This document shows, in pieces, positions 1 to 9,695 of a stretch of 42,628 bases of DNA (position 1 is the stretch's first letter; each line of letters opens with the position of its first letter). Source of the stretch: Ilumatobacteraceae bacterium (GTDB lineage Bacteria; Actinomycetota; Acidimicrobiia; Acidimicrobiales; Ilumatobacteraceae). A program made the position numbers and the translations under genes. The stretch is from positions 1-42,628 of the forward strand of contig JANRCO010000017.1 in assembly GCA_030726975.1 (NCBI GenBank), read 5' to 3'. The notes beneath the pieces were generated by a model. The model was not told where the DNA came from. It searched no databases and worked only from the letters and a program-made list of their open reading frames with translations.

Positions 1-2
1 CT

Positions 3-1067
3 CCAGAGCCTGCTGCTGCACCAGCACCTGCACCAGCTGCTGCACCAGCACCTGCACCGGCTGCTGAACCAGCACCTGCACCAACTGTTGTGGTGGCTGC
101 TGCTCCAAGTGCAGGTAATGCGCCGTTGTTGTCGCCAGTGGTGCGTCGCCTCATTTCTGAAAACAATCTCGATGTAGCAAAAATTGCGGGCACTGGCCCT
201 GGTGGTCGCATCACACGTGAAGACGTGTTGGCACTCATCGATGCACAGGCCGGCAAGTCAACGCCTGCTGCTCCAGCGCCTGCTGCAGCACCCGCGCCTG
301 CTGCAGCAAAGCCTGCCGCTGTGGCAAAAGCTGCACCAGCGGCCGATAGCAACGAGCGCGAGAAGCGCATCAAGTTGTCGAAAATTCGCAGACTCACTGG
401 CGACCACATGATTATGTCGAAGGCAGTGAGCCCGCACACCTTTAGTGTGGTTGAGGTCGACTATGCAAATGTCGACGTGGTGCGTTCACGCGTGAAGAAC
501 GAATGGAAAAAAACAGAAGGTTTCAGCCTCACTTATTTGCCATTCATCTCGCGAGCAGTTGTCGACGCACTCGTTGAGTTCCCGCATCTCAATGCGTCAC
601 TCGATGGCAATGAACTTGTTGTTCACCAATATGTTGACCTTGGCATTGCAGTAGACCTCGACTTTCAAGGCCTGTTAGTACCTGTTGTGCGTGATGCTGA
701 ATCAAAGCGTTTGCGTGCTTTGGCTCGTGAAATTAGCGATCTTGGTGCTCGTGCAAAATCTCGCAAATTGTCGCCCGATGAAATTCAAGGTGGAACATTC
801 ACCCTGTCGAACAATGGTTCGGCAGGTTCAGTTCTCACCATGGCCGTCATCAACCAACCACAAGTTGGCATTATTTCTACCGATGCCATTGTGCGTAAGC
901 CAGTGGTGGTGAATTTGCCAGATGGTGGCGAAAGTATTGCCATTCATCCGGTGGGCAAGCTTGCAATGAGCTGGGATCACCGCGCTTTCGACGGTGCATA
1001 CGCAGCCGGCTTCCTCTCGCGTGCAAAAGAAATTCTTGAAACTCGCGACTGGTCTGCAGAGCTGTAA
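3..1067 (+). CDS. 2-oxoacid dehydrogenase E2 component (dihydrolipoamide acyltransferase), 3' part; 5' end outside window
   Basis: Frame open from window start through an Ala/Pro linker; peripheral subunit-binding domain (SPVVRRLISENNLDVAKIAGTGPGGRITREDVL) and catalytic domain with SWDHRAFDGA motif. Confidence 0.93.
   Translation, partial: PEPAAAPAPAPAAAPAPAPAAEPAPAPTVVVAAAPSAGNAPLLSPVVRRLISENNLDVAKIAGTGPGGRITREDVLALIDAQAGKSTPAAPAPAAAPAPAAAKPAAVAKAAPAADSNEREKRIKLSKIRRLTGDHMIMSKAVSPHTFSVVEVDYANVDVVRSRVKNEWKKTEGFSLTYLPFISRAVVDALVEFPHLNASLDGNELVVHQYVDLGIAVDLDFQGLLVPVVRDAESKRLRALAREISDLGARAKSRKLSPDEIQGGTFTLSNNGSAGSVLTMAVINQPQVGIISTDAIVRKPVVVNLPDGGESIAIHPVGKLAMSWDHRAFDGAYAAGFLSRAKEILETRDWSAEL
12..83 (+). 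repeat. Three tandem 24-bp units (GCTGCTGCACCAGCACCTGCACCA) encoding the Ala/Pro swinging-arm linker
   Basis: Direct reading: units 12-35, 36-59, 60-83 with 1-2 substitutions. Confidence 0.9.
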
Positions 1068-1081
1068 TTCAGCGCTTCATC

Positions 1082-2779
1082 ATGACATCTCCGCTGCATG
1101 TTCGTTGGTTAGGAAAGGTTCCTTATCGCGAAGCGTTTGCAGTGCAACGTTCTCTTTTTGAACACTCTCGCGAACAGCATCTGCTGTTGCTCGAGCATCC
1201 GCACGTGTTTACCTATGGGCCAAGTGCCGACCTCAACAAAAACTTGAAATGCGTGCCCAGTGAAGTAGGTGCTGACTTTGTCAAGGTCAATCGTGGTGGC
1301 GACATTACGTATCACGGCCCTGGCCAATTGGTGGGTTACCCCATTCTCAATTTGCAGCCAAAACATGGCGGCAACGCGGGGCCCGCCGACACCAATGACT
1401 ACGTGTTTCGTGTTGAACAGTTACTCATCGACTCGCTCACTGAATTAGGTCTCAGCGATGTTGGCCGCCTTGCCGATTATCCAGGTGTGTGGGTAGGCGT
1501 CGCAACTCATCAGCCAAGGAAAATTTGTGCCATCGGCGTGCGCCTCAGCCGTGGTCGCACCATGCATGGTTTTGCGATCAACGTGGAAACAGACCTTACG
1601 TACATGCGTGAACACATTGTTCCATGCGGCATTGCAGAATATCCGGTTACTTCGCTGCGTGAAGAAGGAATTGAATCGTCGCTACAAGAAGTATCTGAAG
1701 TGGTAGCGCGTCATGTAGCTCTTGCCTTCGCCGATGGGCAAACTGCCCGTCAAGACGTTGCGTGGTATCACCGCCCAGAAGATCTTTCTGCATTCTCGCG
1801 TGGTGAAGGCGCAGGCGAACCCGTACGTCTCATCTCTCGGCTGGCTCAAGCAGGCGTGGGCGACGGCCTCAAAATTGAAGAACGCAAACCCGATTGGTTG
1901 CGCCCGAAAGTTCGCCTCACTGAAGAAGTGATGGAAACGAAAAAAGTGGTGCGCGATCTTGGCCTTGTCACCGTGTGTGAAGAAGCAGGGTGCCCCAACT
2001 TGTCGGAATGTTGGTCTGACCGCACAGCAACGTTCATGGTGCTCGGAGAACGCTGCACGCGTGCTTGTGGTTTTTGTTTGGTCGATACTCAAAAGCCAGA
2101 AATCCCTGCGAGTGATGAACCCGACCGTGTTGCAGAGGCCATTCAACGTATGGGCCTCTTGCATGCAGTACTCACCATGGTTGCACGCGACGATTTAGCT
2201 GATGGTGGCATGTTGCACGTGGCGCAATGTGTTACTGCAATTCGCAAAGTATCGCCACTGACGCGTATTGAAACTCTCATTTCCGATGTGAAGGGAACCG
2301 ATGCTCTCGACATTTTGCTTACCGTGAAGCCCGATGTTCTGAACCACAACATCGAAACGGTGGCACGGTTGCAGCGTGCGGTGCGCCCGAGTGCTGGCTA
2401 TGCACGCTCTTTGTCGGTGCTTGCTCGTGCCAAGGCTGCTGATCTCACCGCAAAATCGGGTCTCATTATGGGCATGGGCGAAACCCTTGAAGAAGCCGAA
2501 GGAACTCTGGTTGACCTTGCTGGTGTGGGTGTCGACATTGTCACTATTGGCCAATACTTGCGTCCCACCACACATCACCTGCCTGTCGCGCGTTGGGTAG
2601 AGCCTGCAGAGTTTGATCACTTGAAACAATTTGGTGAAGCATTAGGCATTAGCCATGTGGAATCGAGCCCGCTTACTCGTTCGAGCTATCACGCTCGCCA
2701 ATCGGCAGAAGAAGCCGAGCAGAAAAGTATTGATACCGCGGTCTCGTTGACACGCAAACCCCAAGGAGCAAATAAGTGA
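1082..2779 (+). CDS. Fused octanoyltransferase (LipB) - lipoyl synthase (LipA)
   Basis: N-term LipB: RGGDITYHGPGQLVGYPI, KICAIGVRLSRGRTMHGFAINV, IVPCGI; C-term LipA: CEEAGCPNLSEC (CX4CX5C), CTRACGFC (CX3CX2C), terminal RSSYHA; single continuous 565-aa ORF. Confidence 0.95.
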   Translation: MTSPLHVRWLGKVPYREAFAVQRSLFEHSREQHLLLLEHPHVFTYGPSADLNKNLKCVPSEVGADFVKVNRGGDITYHGPGQLVGYPILNLQPKHGGNAGPADTNDYVFRVEQLLIDSLTELGLSDVGRLADYPGVWVGVATHQPRKICAIGVRLSRGRTMHGFAINVETDLTYMREHIVPCGIAEYPVTSLREEGIESSLQEVSEVVARHVALAFADGQTARQDVAWYHRPEDLSAFSRGEGAGEPVRLISRLAQAGVGDGLKIEERKPDWLRPKVRLTEEVMETKKVVRDLGLVTVCEEAGCPNLSECWSDRTATFMVLGERCTRACGFCLVDTQKPEIPASDEPDRVAEAIQRMGLLHAVLTMVARDDLADGGMLHVAQCVTAIRKVSPLTRIETLISDVKGTDALDILLTVKPDVLNHNIETVARLQRAVRPSAGYARSLSVLARAKAADLTAKSGLIMGMGETLEEAEGTLVDLAGVGVDIVTIGQYLRPTTHHLPVARWVEPAEFDHLKQFGEALGISHVESSPLTRSSYHARQSAEEAEQKSIDTAVSLTRKPQGANK

Positions 2780-3627
2780 GCCCCATGAGAGCAGTTGCCG
2801 AAGTCGTTCAGGCTCACCGCACAGTTGAAGGTGGCGGCTTTGTTGTGCGCCGTCCATTTCCTACCACATCGCTCGACCATATTGATCCGTTTTTGTTGCT
2901 CGACGAAATGGGCCCAGTGGAATACGGCCCAGGTGAAGCAGTAGGCGCACCCGAGCACCCTCACCGCGGCTTTGAAACAGTCACATACCTGTTGCATGGT
3001 GCCATGGAGCATCGCGATTCATCGGGCGGAGTCGGAACCATTACGCCAGGTGGAGTGCAATGGATGACCGCTGGGTCGGGTGTGGTGCACAGTGAATTGC
3101 CACCAGCATCAATGGTGAAGTTGGGCGGCAAAATGCACGGCTTTCAACTGTGGGTCAACCTTCCTGCTGCCAAGAAAATGATTGCACCGCGTTACCAAGG
3201 TTTCGATGCTGAAGAAATTGTGGCGAACACTCTTGCCAATGGCGGTGTGATGAAAGTTGTTGCCGGCGAAGTGGCAGGGGTTCTCGGCAAAGTGAATACC
3301 ACGAGCCCAGTTACTTATGCGCATATTGAGTTTGCAGCAGGTGACCAGGTGGTGTGGGCTCCTCAAGAAGGGCACACGGCGTTAGTGCATGTGTTTGGTG
3401 GGGAAGTAGAAGTCAATGGTGAAAAAGCTGTTGATGGCCAAATGGTGGTGTTAGAGCGCACTGCAGGTGAAGTGCGTGTCACCAGCGCAAATGGGGCAAG
3501 TGTGTTGCTCCTTGGAGGTGAACCACTCAATGAGCCCGTTGCTCGCTACGGCCCTTTCGTCATGAATACGCAAGCAGAAATTGTTCAAGCCTTTGAGGAA
3601 TACCAAGCCGGGACACTGGTGCGATGA
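2776..3627 (+). CDS. Pirin family protein
   Basis: HPHRGFETVTYLLHGAMEHRDSSGGVGTITPGGVQWMTAGSGVVHSE motif; GTGA overlap with upstream gene. Confidence 0.92.
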   Translation: MSPMRAVAEVVQAHRTVEGGGFVVRRPFPTTSLDHIDPFLLLDEMGPVEYGPGEAVGAPEHPHRGFETVTYLLHGAMEHRDSSGGVGTITPGGVQWMTAGSGVVHSELPPASMVKLGGKMHGFQLWVNLPAAKKMIAPRYQGFDAEEIVANTLANGGVMKVVAGEVAGVLGKVNTTSPVTYAHIEFAAGDQVVWAPQEGHTALVHVFGGEVEVNGEKAVDGQMVVLERTAGEVRVTSANGASVLLLGGEPLNEPVARYGPFVMNTQAEIVQAFEEYQAGTLVR

Positions 3628-4748
3628 ACTCTCGCGAATCTCACGCATTGCCAACGCGTATTTATGAAGAGCGCGTTGCTCGCGTTAAAAAAGAGATGAA
3701 GGCGCAAAACATCGATGCATTGTTGTTGTCTATTGGTCACGACCTCCCGTATCTCACGGGTTACCACGCCATGCCACTTGAACGCCTCACCATGTTGGTG
3801 GTGCCACAAGAGGGTCTAGCAACGTTGGTCATTCCTCGTTTAGAAGCACCTCGTGTTGCATTGCATCCCACAGTGTTCACACTTGCTGCATGGAACGAAA
3901 CCGATAATCCAGTAGCTCTGGTGGCACAACTCACGAAAGACGCGCGCACCGTGTCGGTGGGCGATCAAATGTGGGCGCGGTTTTTGGTAGAGCTACTTGC
4001 CTTTGCGCCATCTGCGCACTATTCGCGAGCAGTAGATGTTGTGGGGCCGTTGCGCAAAGTGAAAACTCAAAGTGAAATTGAAGCACTGCAACGCGCGGGT
4101 GCGGCCGCCGACCGCGTAGCGACGCAATTGCAGTCGGGTCTTATTCCATTGGTGGGGCGTACTGAGGCGCAAGTGTCGGCCGATATTTCGGCGCGACTTT
4201 TAGAAGAAGGCCACGATGTGGTGAACTTCGCGATTGTTGCGGCAGGTGAAAATGCTGCAAGCCCACATCATCATCCAGGGGCACGCATCATTCGTGACGG
4301 TGAAATTGTGTTGTGTGATTTTGGTGGAACCATGGCCGACTACTGCAGCGACATCACGCGTTGTGTGCATTTAGGTACGCCGCCACAAGAAATTTTGGAA
4401 GCGTATGCAGTGTTGCAAGAGGCGCAAGCTGCTTCGGTTGCTTCAGCCCAAGTGGGTGCTACCTGTGAATCGGTCGATGAAGCGGCCCGGCGTGTCATTG
4501 CCGAAGCTGGCTTTGGTGAGTATTTCGTGCATCGCACGGGCCATGGCATTGGCATGGAAGCCCATGAAGACCCCTACATCGTGGCGGGAAATACTGAAGC
4601 ATTGCTTGCGGGGCATGCATTTAGTATTGAGCCAGGAATCTATATTCCGGGTCGATTCGGCATGCGTTTAGAAGACATTGTGGTGGCGACCGACCAAGGA
4701 CCGCTGGCTATGAACCACGTCTCGCATGATTTGGTTGTTCTCGCATAG
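3624..4748 (+). CDS. M24 family Xaa-Pro dipeptidase/aminopeptidase
   Basis: Creatinase/M24 fold: CDFGGTMADYCSDITRCV, HRTGHGIGMEAHEDPYI, FSIEPGIYIPG; ATGA overlap with pirin gene. Confidence 0.92.
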   Translation: MNSRESHALPTRIYEERVARVKKEMKAQNIDALLLSIGHDLPYLTGYHAMPLERLTMLVVPQEGLATLVIPRLEAPRVALHPTVFTLAAWNETDNPVALVAQLTKDARTVSVGDQMWARFLVELLAFAPSAHYSRAVDVVGPLRKVKTQSEIEALQRAGAAADRVATQLQSGLIPLVGRTEAQVSADISARLLEEGHDVVNFAIVAAGENAASPHHHPGARIIRDGEIVLCDFGGTMADYCSDITRCVHLGTPPQEILEAYAVLQEAQAASVASAQVGATCESVDEAARRVIAEAGFGEYFVHRTGHGIGMEAHEDPYIVAGNTEALLAGHAFSIEPGIYIPGRFGMRLEDIVVATDQGPLAMNHVSHDLVVLA

Positions 4749-4775
4749 ATTAAGAACCTGAGAGATGGGGGAATC

Positions 4776-6488
4776 ATGCTCGACGTTCTAATTACCGGTG
4801 GCGATGTTATTGACGGAACAGGCGCAGTGCGTCGGCGGGCCGATGTAGGAATTGTCGATGGGCGCATTACGCAAGTAGGCACCATCACAGAATCAGCACA
4901 TCAGACCATCGATGCAACTGGCAAAGTAGTAACACCTGGTTTCATCGACCTGCACACGCACTACGACGCGCAAGCCTTTTGGGACACGTCACTTAGCCCG
5001 TCGCCATTGCATGGTGTTACCACCGTCATTGGTGGCAACTGCGGTTTCACTATTGCTCCACTCACTCCACAAGATGGCGACTACCTCATGCGTATGTTGG
5101 CCCGCGTTGAAGGCATGCCGCTCGAATCGTTGCAGCAAGGTCTGCCATGGAACTGGACCACCACTGCGGAATATCTCGATGCGCTCGATGGCACCCTGAT
5201 GCCGAACGCCGGCTTCCTGGTTGGTCACAGCGCATTGCGCCGTGTGGTGATGCACGATGCAGCCAACCAACGCGAAGCAACCGACGAAGAAATTGAAGCA
5301 ATGTGCAACTTGTTGCGCGATGGTTTGCGTGCAGGTGGCATGGGCTTTTCTTCCACATGGTCACCAAGTCATAACGACCACACAGGTGTTCCTGTTCCGT
5401 CGCGTCACGGTTCACGTAAAGAACTCATTGCGTTGTGCGCAGTAGTTGAAGAGTTCCCCGGAACCACACTTGAATTCATTCCTGCTGTTGGTGAATTTGC
5501 TCAAGAGACCTTCGAACTCATGGGCGACATGAGTGCCGCAGCAAACCGTCCGTTGAACTGGAACTTGTTGCAGGTGTATGCCCAGAACTGGGAACTTGTT
5601 CAACATCAGTTGAAAGGGTTCGATATTGCCGCTGAGCGTGGTGGCAAAGTTATTGCACTAACCTTGCCCGACACCTTCCGTATTCGCTTGAACTTCAAGA
5701 GCGGTTTTATTCTCGACATTTTGAACGGTTGGGACGAACTGATGGCGCTTCCCGACGATGTGAAGCTCACCATGATGCGCGATCCGAAGGGTCGTGAAGA
5801 AATGAATCGTTTGGCGCAAAGCACACAGGGCCCTACTCGCTCTATTGGTAACTGGGGTGCATACATCTTGCTCGAAACCTTTACCGATAAGTGGCAGAAA
5901 TACGCAGGGCGCCTCATTGGCGACATTGCAAAAGAACTCAAGGTTGAGCCATGGGATCTCCTCATCGACATTGTCATCGACGACAATTTGCGCACGGTCA
6001 TTGCCAACCAAGACAAAGGTCAAGATACGGCAACATGGAAGCGTCGTGTTGAAGTGTGGCGTGACGAGCGTGCCATTGTTGGTGCAAGTGACGCTGGTGC
6101 TCACCTCGACATGATTGACAGTTTCGCTTTCTCTACCACGCTCATTGCCCGCGCCGTACGTGATGAAAAACTGATGGAACTGGAAGAAGCGGTGTATCAC
6201 CTCACCGAGCAGCCAGCGCGTTTGTACGGGTTGCGCAATCGCGGTCGAATTGAAGTGGGCTATTGCGCCGATGTTGTGGTGCTCGACCCACTCACCGTTG
6301 GCCCTGGCCCTGTATACACAAAGTTCGATATGCCTGCTGGCGCCGGACGTGTATATGGGGAAGCTGAAGGAATCAATCACGTTCTCATCAATGGTGTTGA
6401 AACGGTACGTAACGGAGAAATTCTCACAGCACGGCCCGGAACTTTGTTGCGCTCGGGTCGCGATACCGACACCGTGACTGCTCGCTAG
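4776..6488 (+). CDS. N-acyl-D-amino-acid deacylase-like amidohydrolase
   Basis: GxVIDGTG...VTPGFIDLHTHYDAQ, GNCGFTIAP, GASDAGAHLDM motifs typical of the D-aminoacylase/amidohydrolase family. Confidence 0.85.
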   Translation: MLDVLITGGDVIDGTGAVRRRADVGIVDGRITQVGTITESAHQTIDATGKVVTPGFIDLHTHYDAQAFWDTSLSPSPLHGVTTVIGGNCGFTIAPLTPQDGDYLMRMLARVEGMPLESLQQGLPWNWTTTAEYLDALDGTLMPNAGFLVGHSALRRVVMHDAANQREATDEEIEAMCNLLRDGLRAGGMGFSSTWSPSHNDHTGVPVPSRHGSRKELIALCAVVEEFPGTTLEFIPAVGEFAQETFELMGDMSAAANRPLNWNLLQVYAQNWELVQHQLKGFDIAAERGGKVIALTLPDTFRIRLNFKSGFILDILNGWDELMALPDDVKLTMMRDPKGREEMNRLAQSTQGPTRSIGNWGAYILLETFTDKWQKYAGRLIGDIAKELKVEPWDLLIDIVIDDNLRTVIANQDKGQDTATWKRRVEVWRDERAIVGASDAGAHLDMIDSFAFSTTLIARAVRDEKLMELEEAVYHLTEQPARLYGLRNRGRIEVGYCADVVVLDPLTVGPGPVYTKFDMPAGAGRVYGEAEGINHVLINGVETVRNGEILTARPGTLLRSGRDTDTVTAR

Positions 6489-6548
6489 AGAGTTTTTGGT
6501 CACAAATTCACTCTTGGCGACGCTGCGTCGCCTAGGTTGCTTGTCGTG

Positions 6549-7283
6549 ATGCGACTTGATGCGGCCACAGTACTTCTGCAATGGGCGAGTGGTGGTCTGC
6601 TTTTTTGTTGGCTCACTACCCGCAACAGTGAAATTGGCCGTGGTTACACCTGGCTCTTGCATGGTGTGTTCGCCACAATGGCTGCAGGTGCATTTGCCTG
6701 CGGGCTCACCTTAGGCGTGGTGCCCGTGCGCGAAGGCGCATCGCTAATAGTTGCGTTACTTGCACTTCTCACATTGCGTAAGACCCCTCCTCATCGCTTG
6801 CTTATTGCGCCACTCATTGGTGGTATTGGTGTTGTTGCTGGAGCGCTCGATGTTGCGAGCGGCCTTGGCGATTCACTGTTGGCGTCATTTCGTGTTGTGA
6901 TTGGCGCAATGTTCTTGGGTGCCATTACCGATGCCATGCTCTTGGGCCACTGGTATTTGGTGCAACCAGGAATGCCGCGCAAGCTTCTCAACGACCTTGT
7001 TGACGTCATGTATTGGGCACTACCGCTGGAAGTGCTCGCAATGCTGTTGCCCACGGGAATGGTGAGCGTTATCAACGGCTCTATCGATGATGGCTGGAAC
7101 GGCACTTTGGGCTGGTTCTGGATTGCCTGTGTGGTTGCAACGGCTGCCTTAGTGGTGGTCACCAAGGCAGCGCTGAAAGAACGCAGTTATTCAGCAGTCA
7201 TGGCAGCAACAGGGCTCTTGTATTTGGCAATTCTCACCGCTTTTGGTGTTGATCTTGTTGCACGTGCTGTTCTTGCTGGTTAG
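6549..7283 (+). CDS. Hypothetical integral membrane protein
   Basis: ORF of about 245 aa with multiple hydrophobic segments; ATG at 6549 preferred over TTG at 6537; no family recognised. Confidence 0.65.
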   Translation: MRLDAATVLLQWASGGLLFCWLTTRNSEIGRGYTWLLHGVFATMAAGAFACGLTLGVVPVREGASLIVALLALLTLRKTPPHRLLIAPLIGGIGVVAGALDVASGLGDSLLASFRVVIGAMFLGAITDAMLLGHWYLVQPGMPRKLLNDLVDVMYWALPLEVLAMLLPTGMVSVINGSIDDGWNGTLGWFWIACVVATAALVVVTKAALKERSYSAVMAATGLLYLAILTAFGVDLVARAVLAG

Positions 7284-7327
7284 GAACTTCGCTCACAGTT
7301 TTTCTCATGCTGCCTTGAACATCTAGC

Positions 7328-8494
7328 GTGAGCGGAATGGAAGCTTTCCCACGCACAATTTTTGATGAAGTCCACCAGCAATTTCGTTCCACCTTTCGCT
7401 CGTGGCTCGATAAAGAAGTAGTGCCTCATCACGAAGAGTGGGAAGCTGCGGGTATTACACCTCGCGAGTTGTGGCTCAACGCTGGCAAGCAAGGCTTCCT
7501 TGGTCTCAATGTTCCTGGTGCATATGGCGGCGGCGACACAGACGACTATCACTTTGCGGCAATCATGGCTGAAGAAATTGGTACAACCGGGGTCATTGGT
7601 AGCGCTAATGGAATCACTTTGCATAACGACATCGTGTTGCCGTACTTTCTTGGTCTCGCTAACGAAGAACAACGCGCACGATTCTTGCCCGGCATGGTTA
7701 CTGGTGAAGTCATTGGCGCACTAGGAATTACCGAGCCCAATACGGGAAGTGACGTCGCTGGCATTCGCACGACGGGTCTCAAAAAAGGTGGTGCATTCAT
7801 TGTGAATGGCGCCAAAACTTTTATCTCCAATGGCATCAACAGCGATGTGGTCATTGTTGTTTGTCGCACCGACCCAGAAAAAGGTCATCGTGGTATTTCA
7901 CTGCTTCTCGTAGAGCGGGGCATGAAAGGTTTTGAACGCGGTCGCAACCTCAACAAGTTGGGGATGCATGCTCAAGACACCGCAGAGTTGTTCTTTTCCG
8001 ATGTTGAAGTTCCTGCGGAAAACGTGTTAGGCGAAGAAGGCAATGGGTTCGTGTATCTCATGACCAACCTTGCCCAAGAGCGCCTCGGTATTGCTGTTGG
8101 TGCTGTTGCAGTTGCCGATGCAGCACTGCACTGGACACTCGATTACACCAAAGAACGCAAAGCATTTGGTCAGTCCATTTCGCAATTCCAAAACAGCAAG
8201 TTCCTTCTTGCCGAACTTGCAACGGAAGTGCAAATTGCTCAGGTGTATGTAGACCGGTGTGTAGAATTGCACTGTGAAGGCAAGCTGTCGGCAGAACAGG
8301 CAGCAGCCGCGAAGTTCTGGACCACTGAACTACAAAATAAAGTGGTTGACCGTTGCTTGCAGTTGCACGGCGGTTATGGCTACATGATGGAATACCCCAT
8401 TGCGCGAGCCTGGGCCGACAGCCGTATTCAAACCATTTACGGTGGCACCACCGAAATTATGAAGGAAATTGTGGGTCGTTCAATTACAAAATAG
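7328..8494 (+). CDS. Acyl-CoA dehydrogenase
   Basis: ALGITEPNTGSDVAGIRT, LGEEGNGF, LQLHGGYGYMMEYPIARAWADSRIQTIYGGTTEIMKEIVGR. Confidence 0.95.
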   Translation: MSGMEAFPRTIFDEVHQQFRSTFRSWLDKEVVPHHEEWEAAGITPRELWLNAGKQGFLGLNVPGAYGGGDTDDYHFAAIMAEEIGTTGVIGSANGITLHNDIVLPYFLGLANEEQRARFLPGMVTGEVIGALGITEPNTGSDVAGIRTTGLKKGGAFIVNGAKTFISNGINSDVVIVVCRTDPEKGHRGISLLLVERGMKGFERGRNLNKLGMHAQDTAELFFSDVEVPAENVLGEEGNGFVYLMTNLAQERLGIAVGAVAVADAALHWTLDYTKERKAFGQSISQFQNSKFLLAELATEVQIAQVYVDRCVELHCEGKLSAEQAAAAKFWTTELQNKVVDRCLQLHGGYGYMMEYPIARAWADSRIQTIYGGTTEIMKEIVGRSITK

Positions 8495-9671
8495 CGCCGA
8501 TAGAGCGCAAGTGCGCTGCATCGAAGCCAAGCTCGTTCACAATTTCATCGCTGTGTTCTCCCACCATCGGAGCCGGGCGGCTGACGCGTAATTTGGTGTC
8601 GGAAAAGATCACCGCGGGGCGCACTTCACGCATGTTTCCTGCAGCGTGGTGAGAGCGTTCTACAAACACTTCGTTGTGAACTATCTGTGGGTCTAACGGC
8701 AGGTCGGCGATGGTATTCACGCGTGATGCAGGCACATCGTTTTCTTCGGCGCGGCGTAAGAAATCATCGAGGTTTGCCTCGAGTGCGTGCTTCGTCATTG
8801 TTGAGACAAGTGCTTCCATATTTTGACCACGATTTTTTGCTGAGGTAAAACGCGGGTCATCGGCAATTGCTTCATGACCAAGTGCTGCACACCAGCCGCG
8901 GAACTCGGCATCGCTCACTGCTGCCCCTGCGCAATATCCATCAGACAATTTTGTGACTGAATAATTAGCGCCAAGAGTAGGGGTGCGGTTGACGTCGTCG
9001 TCGAGTAACGCTGCATCCATGCCACCGTCAGGCCAGAGGAAAGCAACTGCAGAGTCGAGCATGGCAATCGTGAGGTGTTGACCCTTGGCAATGCCGCGTT
9101 CGCGTGCAAATAGTGCAGAGGTAATGCTTTGCATTGCGGTATACGAGGTGACCTTGTCGCACACCAAGTTGCGCAACATGCCAGGCGCTCCTGTTGCGGG
9201 GTCAGTTTGTACTGCTGCCATGCCACTTGCGGCTTGAATGACGTTGTCGTACACACGACGGTGGCTGTTGGGCCCAGTTGGCCCGTATCCGCTCACCGAC
9301 ACATAAATAAGATTGGGGTTGAACTTCTTCACGTCGTCGTAACCAAGACCTAAACGGTCCATAGCGCCGGGGCGGAAGTTCTGAATGAACACGTCGGCTT
9401 CAGCGATGAGTTTTTTGAGAACGTCAAGACCTTCGGCTTGTTTCACGTTCAATGTGATGGCTCGCTTGCCACGGTTGTTGAGTGAGAACAAACCAGTCAT
9501 GCCACCTTTGCTCGTGCCAAGAAATCGCATGAGGTCACCAAGACCTGGTGACTCCACTTTGATGACGTCTGCACCGTAGTCGGCAAGCATCATTGCGGTG
9601 AGTGGTCCGGAAATCATTACCGACATGTCGACAACTTTGATTCCTGCGAGTGGTCCTGTATTTGTAGTCAT
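8484..9671 (-). CDS. CaiB/BaiF (class III) CoA-transferase
   Basis: GIKVVDMSVMISGPLTAMMLADYGADVIKVESPGLGD, NNRGKRAITLNVK, FIQNFRPGAMDRLGLGYD; ATG preceded by GGGGAGAG. Confidence 0.94.
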   Translation of the reverse strand: MTTNTGPLAGIKVVDMSVMISGPLTAMMLADYGADVIKVESPGLGDLMRFLGTSKGGMTGLFSLNNRGKRAITLNVKQAEGLDVLKKLIAEADVFIQNFRPGAMDRLGLGYDDVKKFNPNLIYVSVSGYGPTGPNSHRRVYDNVIQAASGMAAVQTDPATGAPGMLRNLVCDKVTSYTAMQSITSALFARERGIAKGQHLTIAMLDSAVAFLWPDGGMDAALLDDDVNRTPTLGANYSVTKLSDGYCAGAAVSDAEFRGWCAALGHEAIADDPRFTSAKNRGQNMEALVSTMTKHALEANLDDFLRRAEENDVPASRVNTIADLPLDPQIVHNEVFVERSHHAAGNMREVRPAVIFSDTKLRVSRPAPMVGEHSDEIVNELGFDAAHLRSIGAIL

Positions 9672-9695
9672 ATCTCTCCCCAAAAGTAAAACTGT

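Noticed and set aside
12-83. 24-bp tandem repeat at window start considered as a novel repeat element
   Set aside because: Explained by the Ala/Pro-rich inter-domain linker of E2 proteins
5658-6662. 334-aa minus-strand ORF antisense to the amidohydrolase
   Set aside because: No recognisable motifs; lies fully opposite a well-supported CDS; a codon-bias by-product
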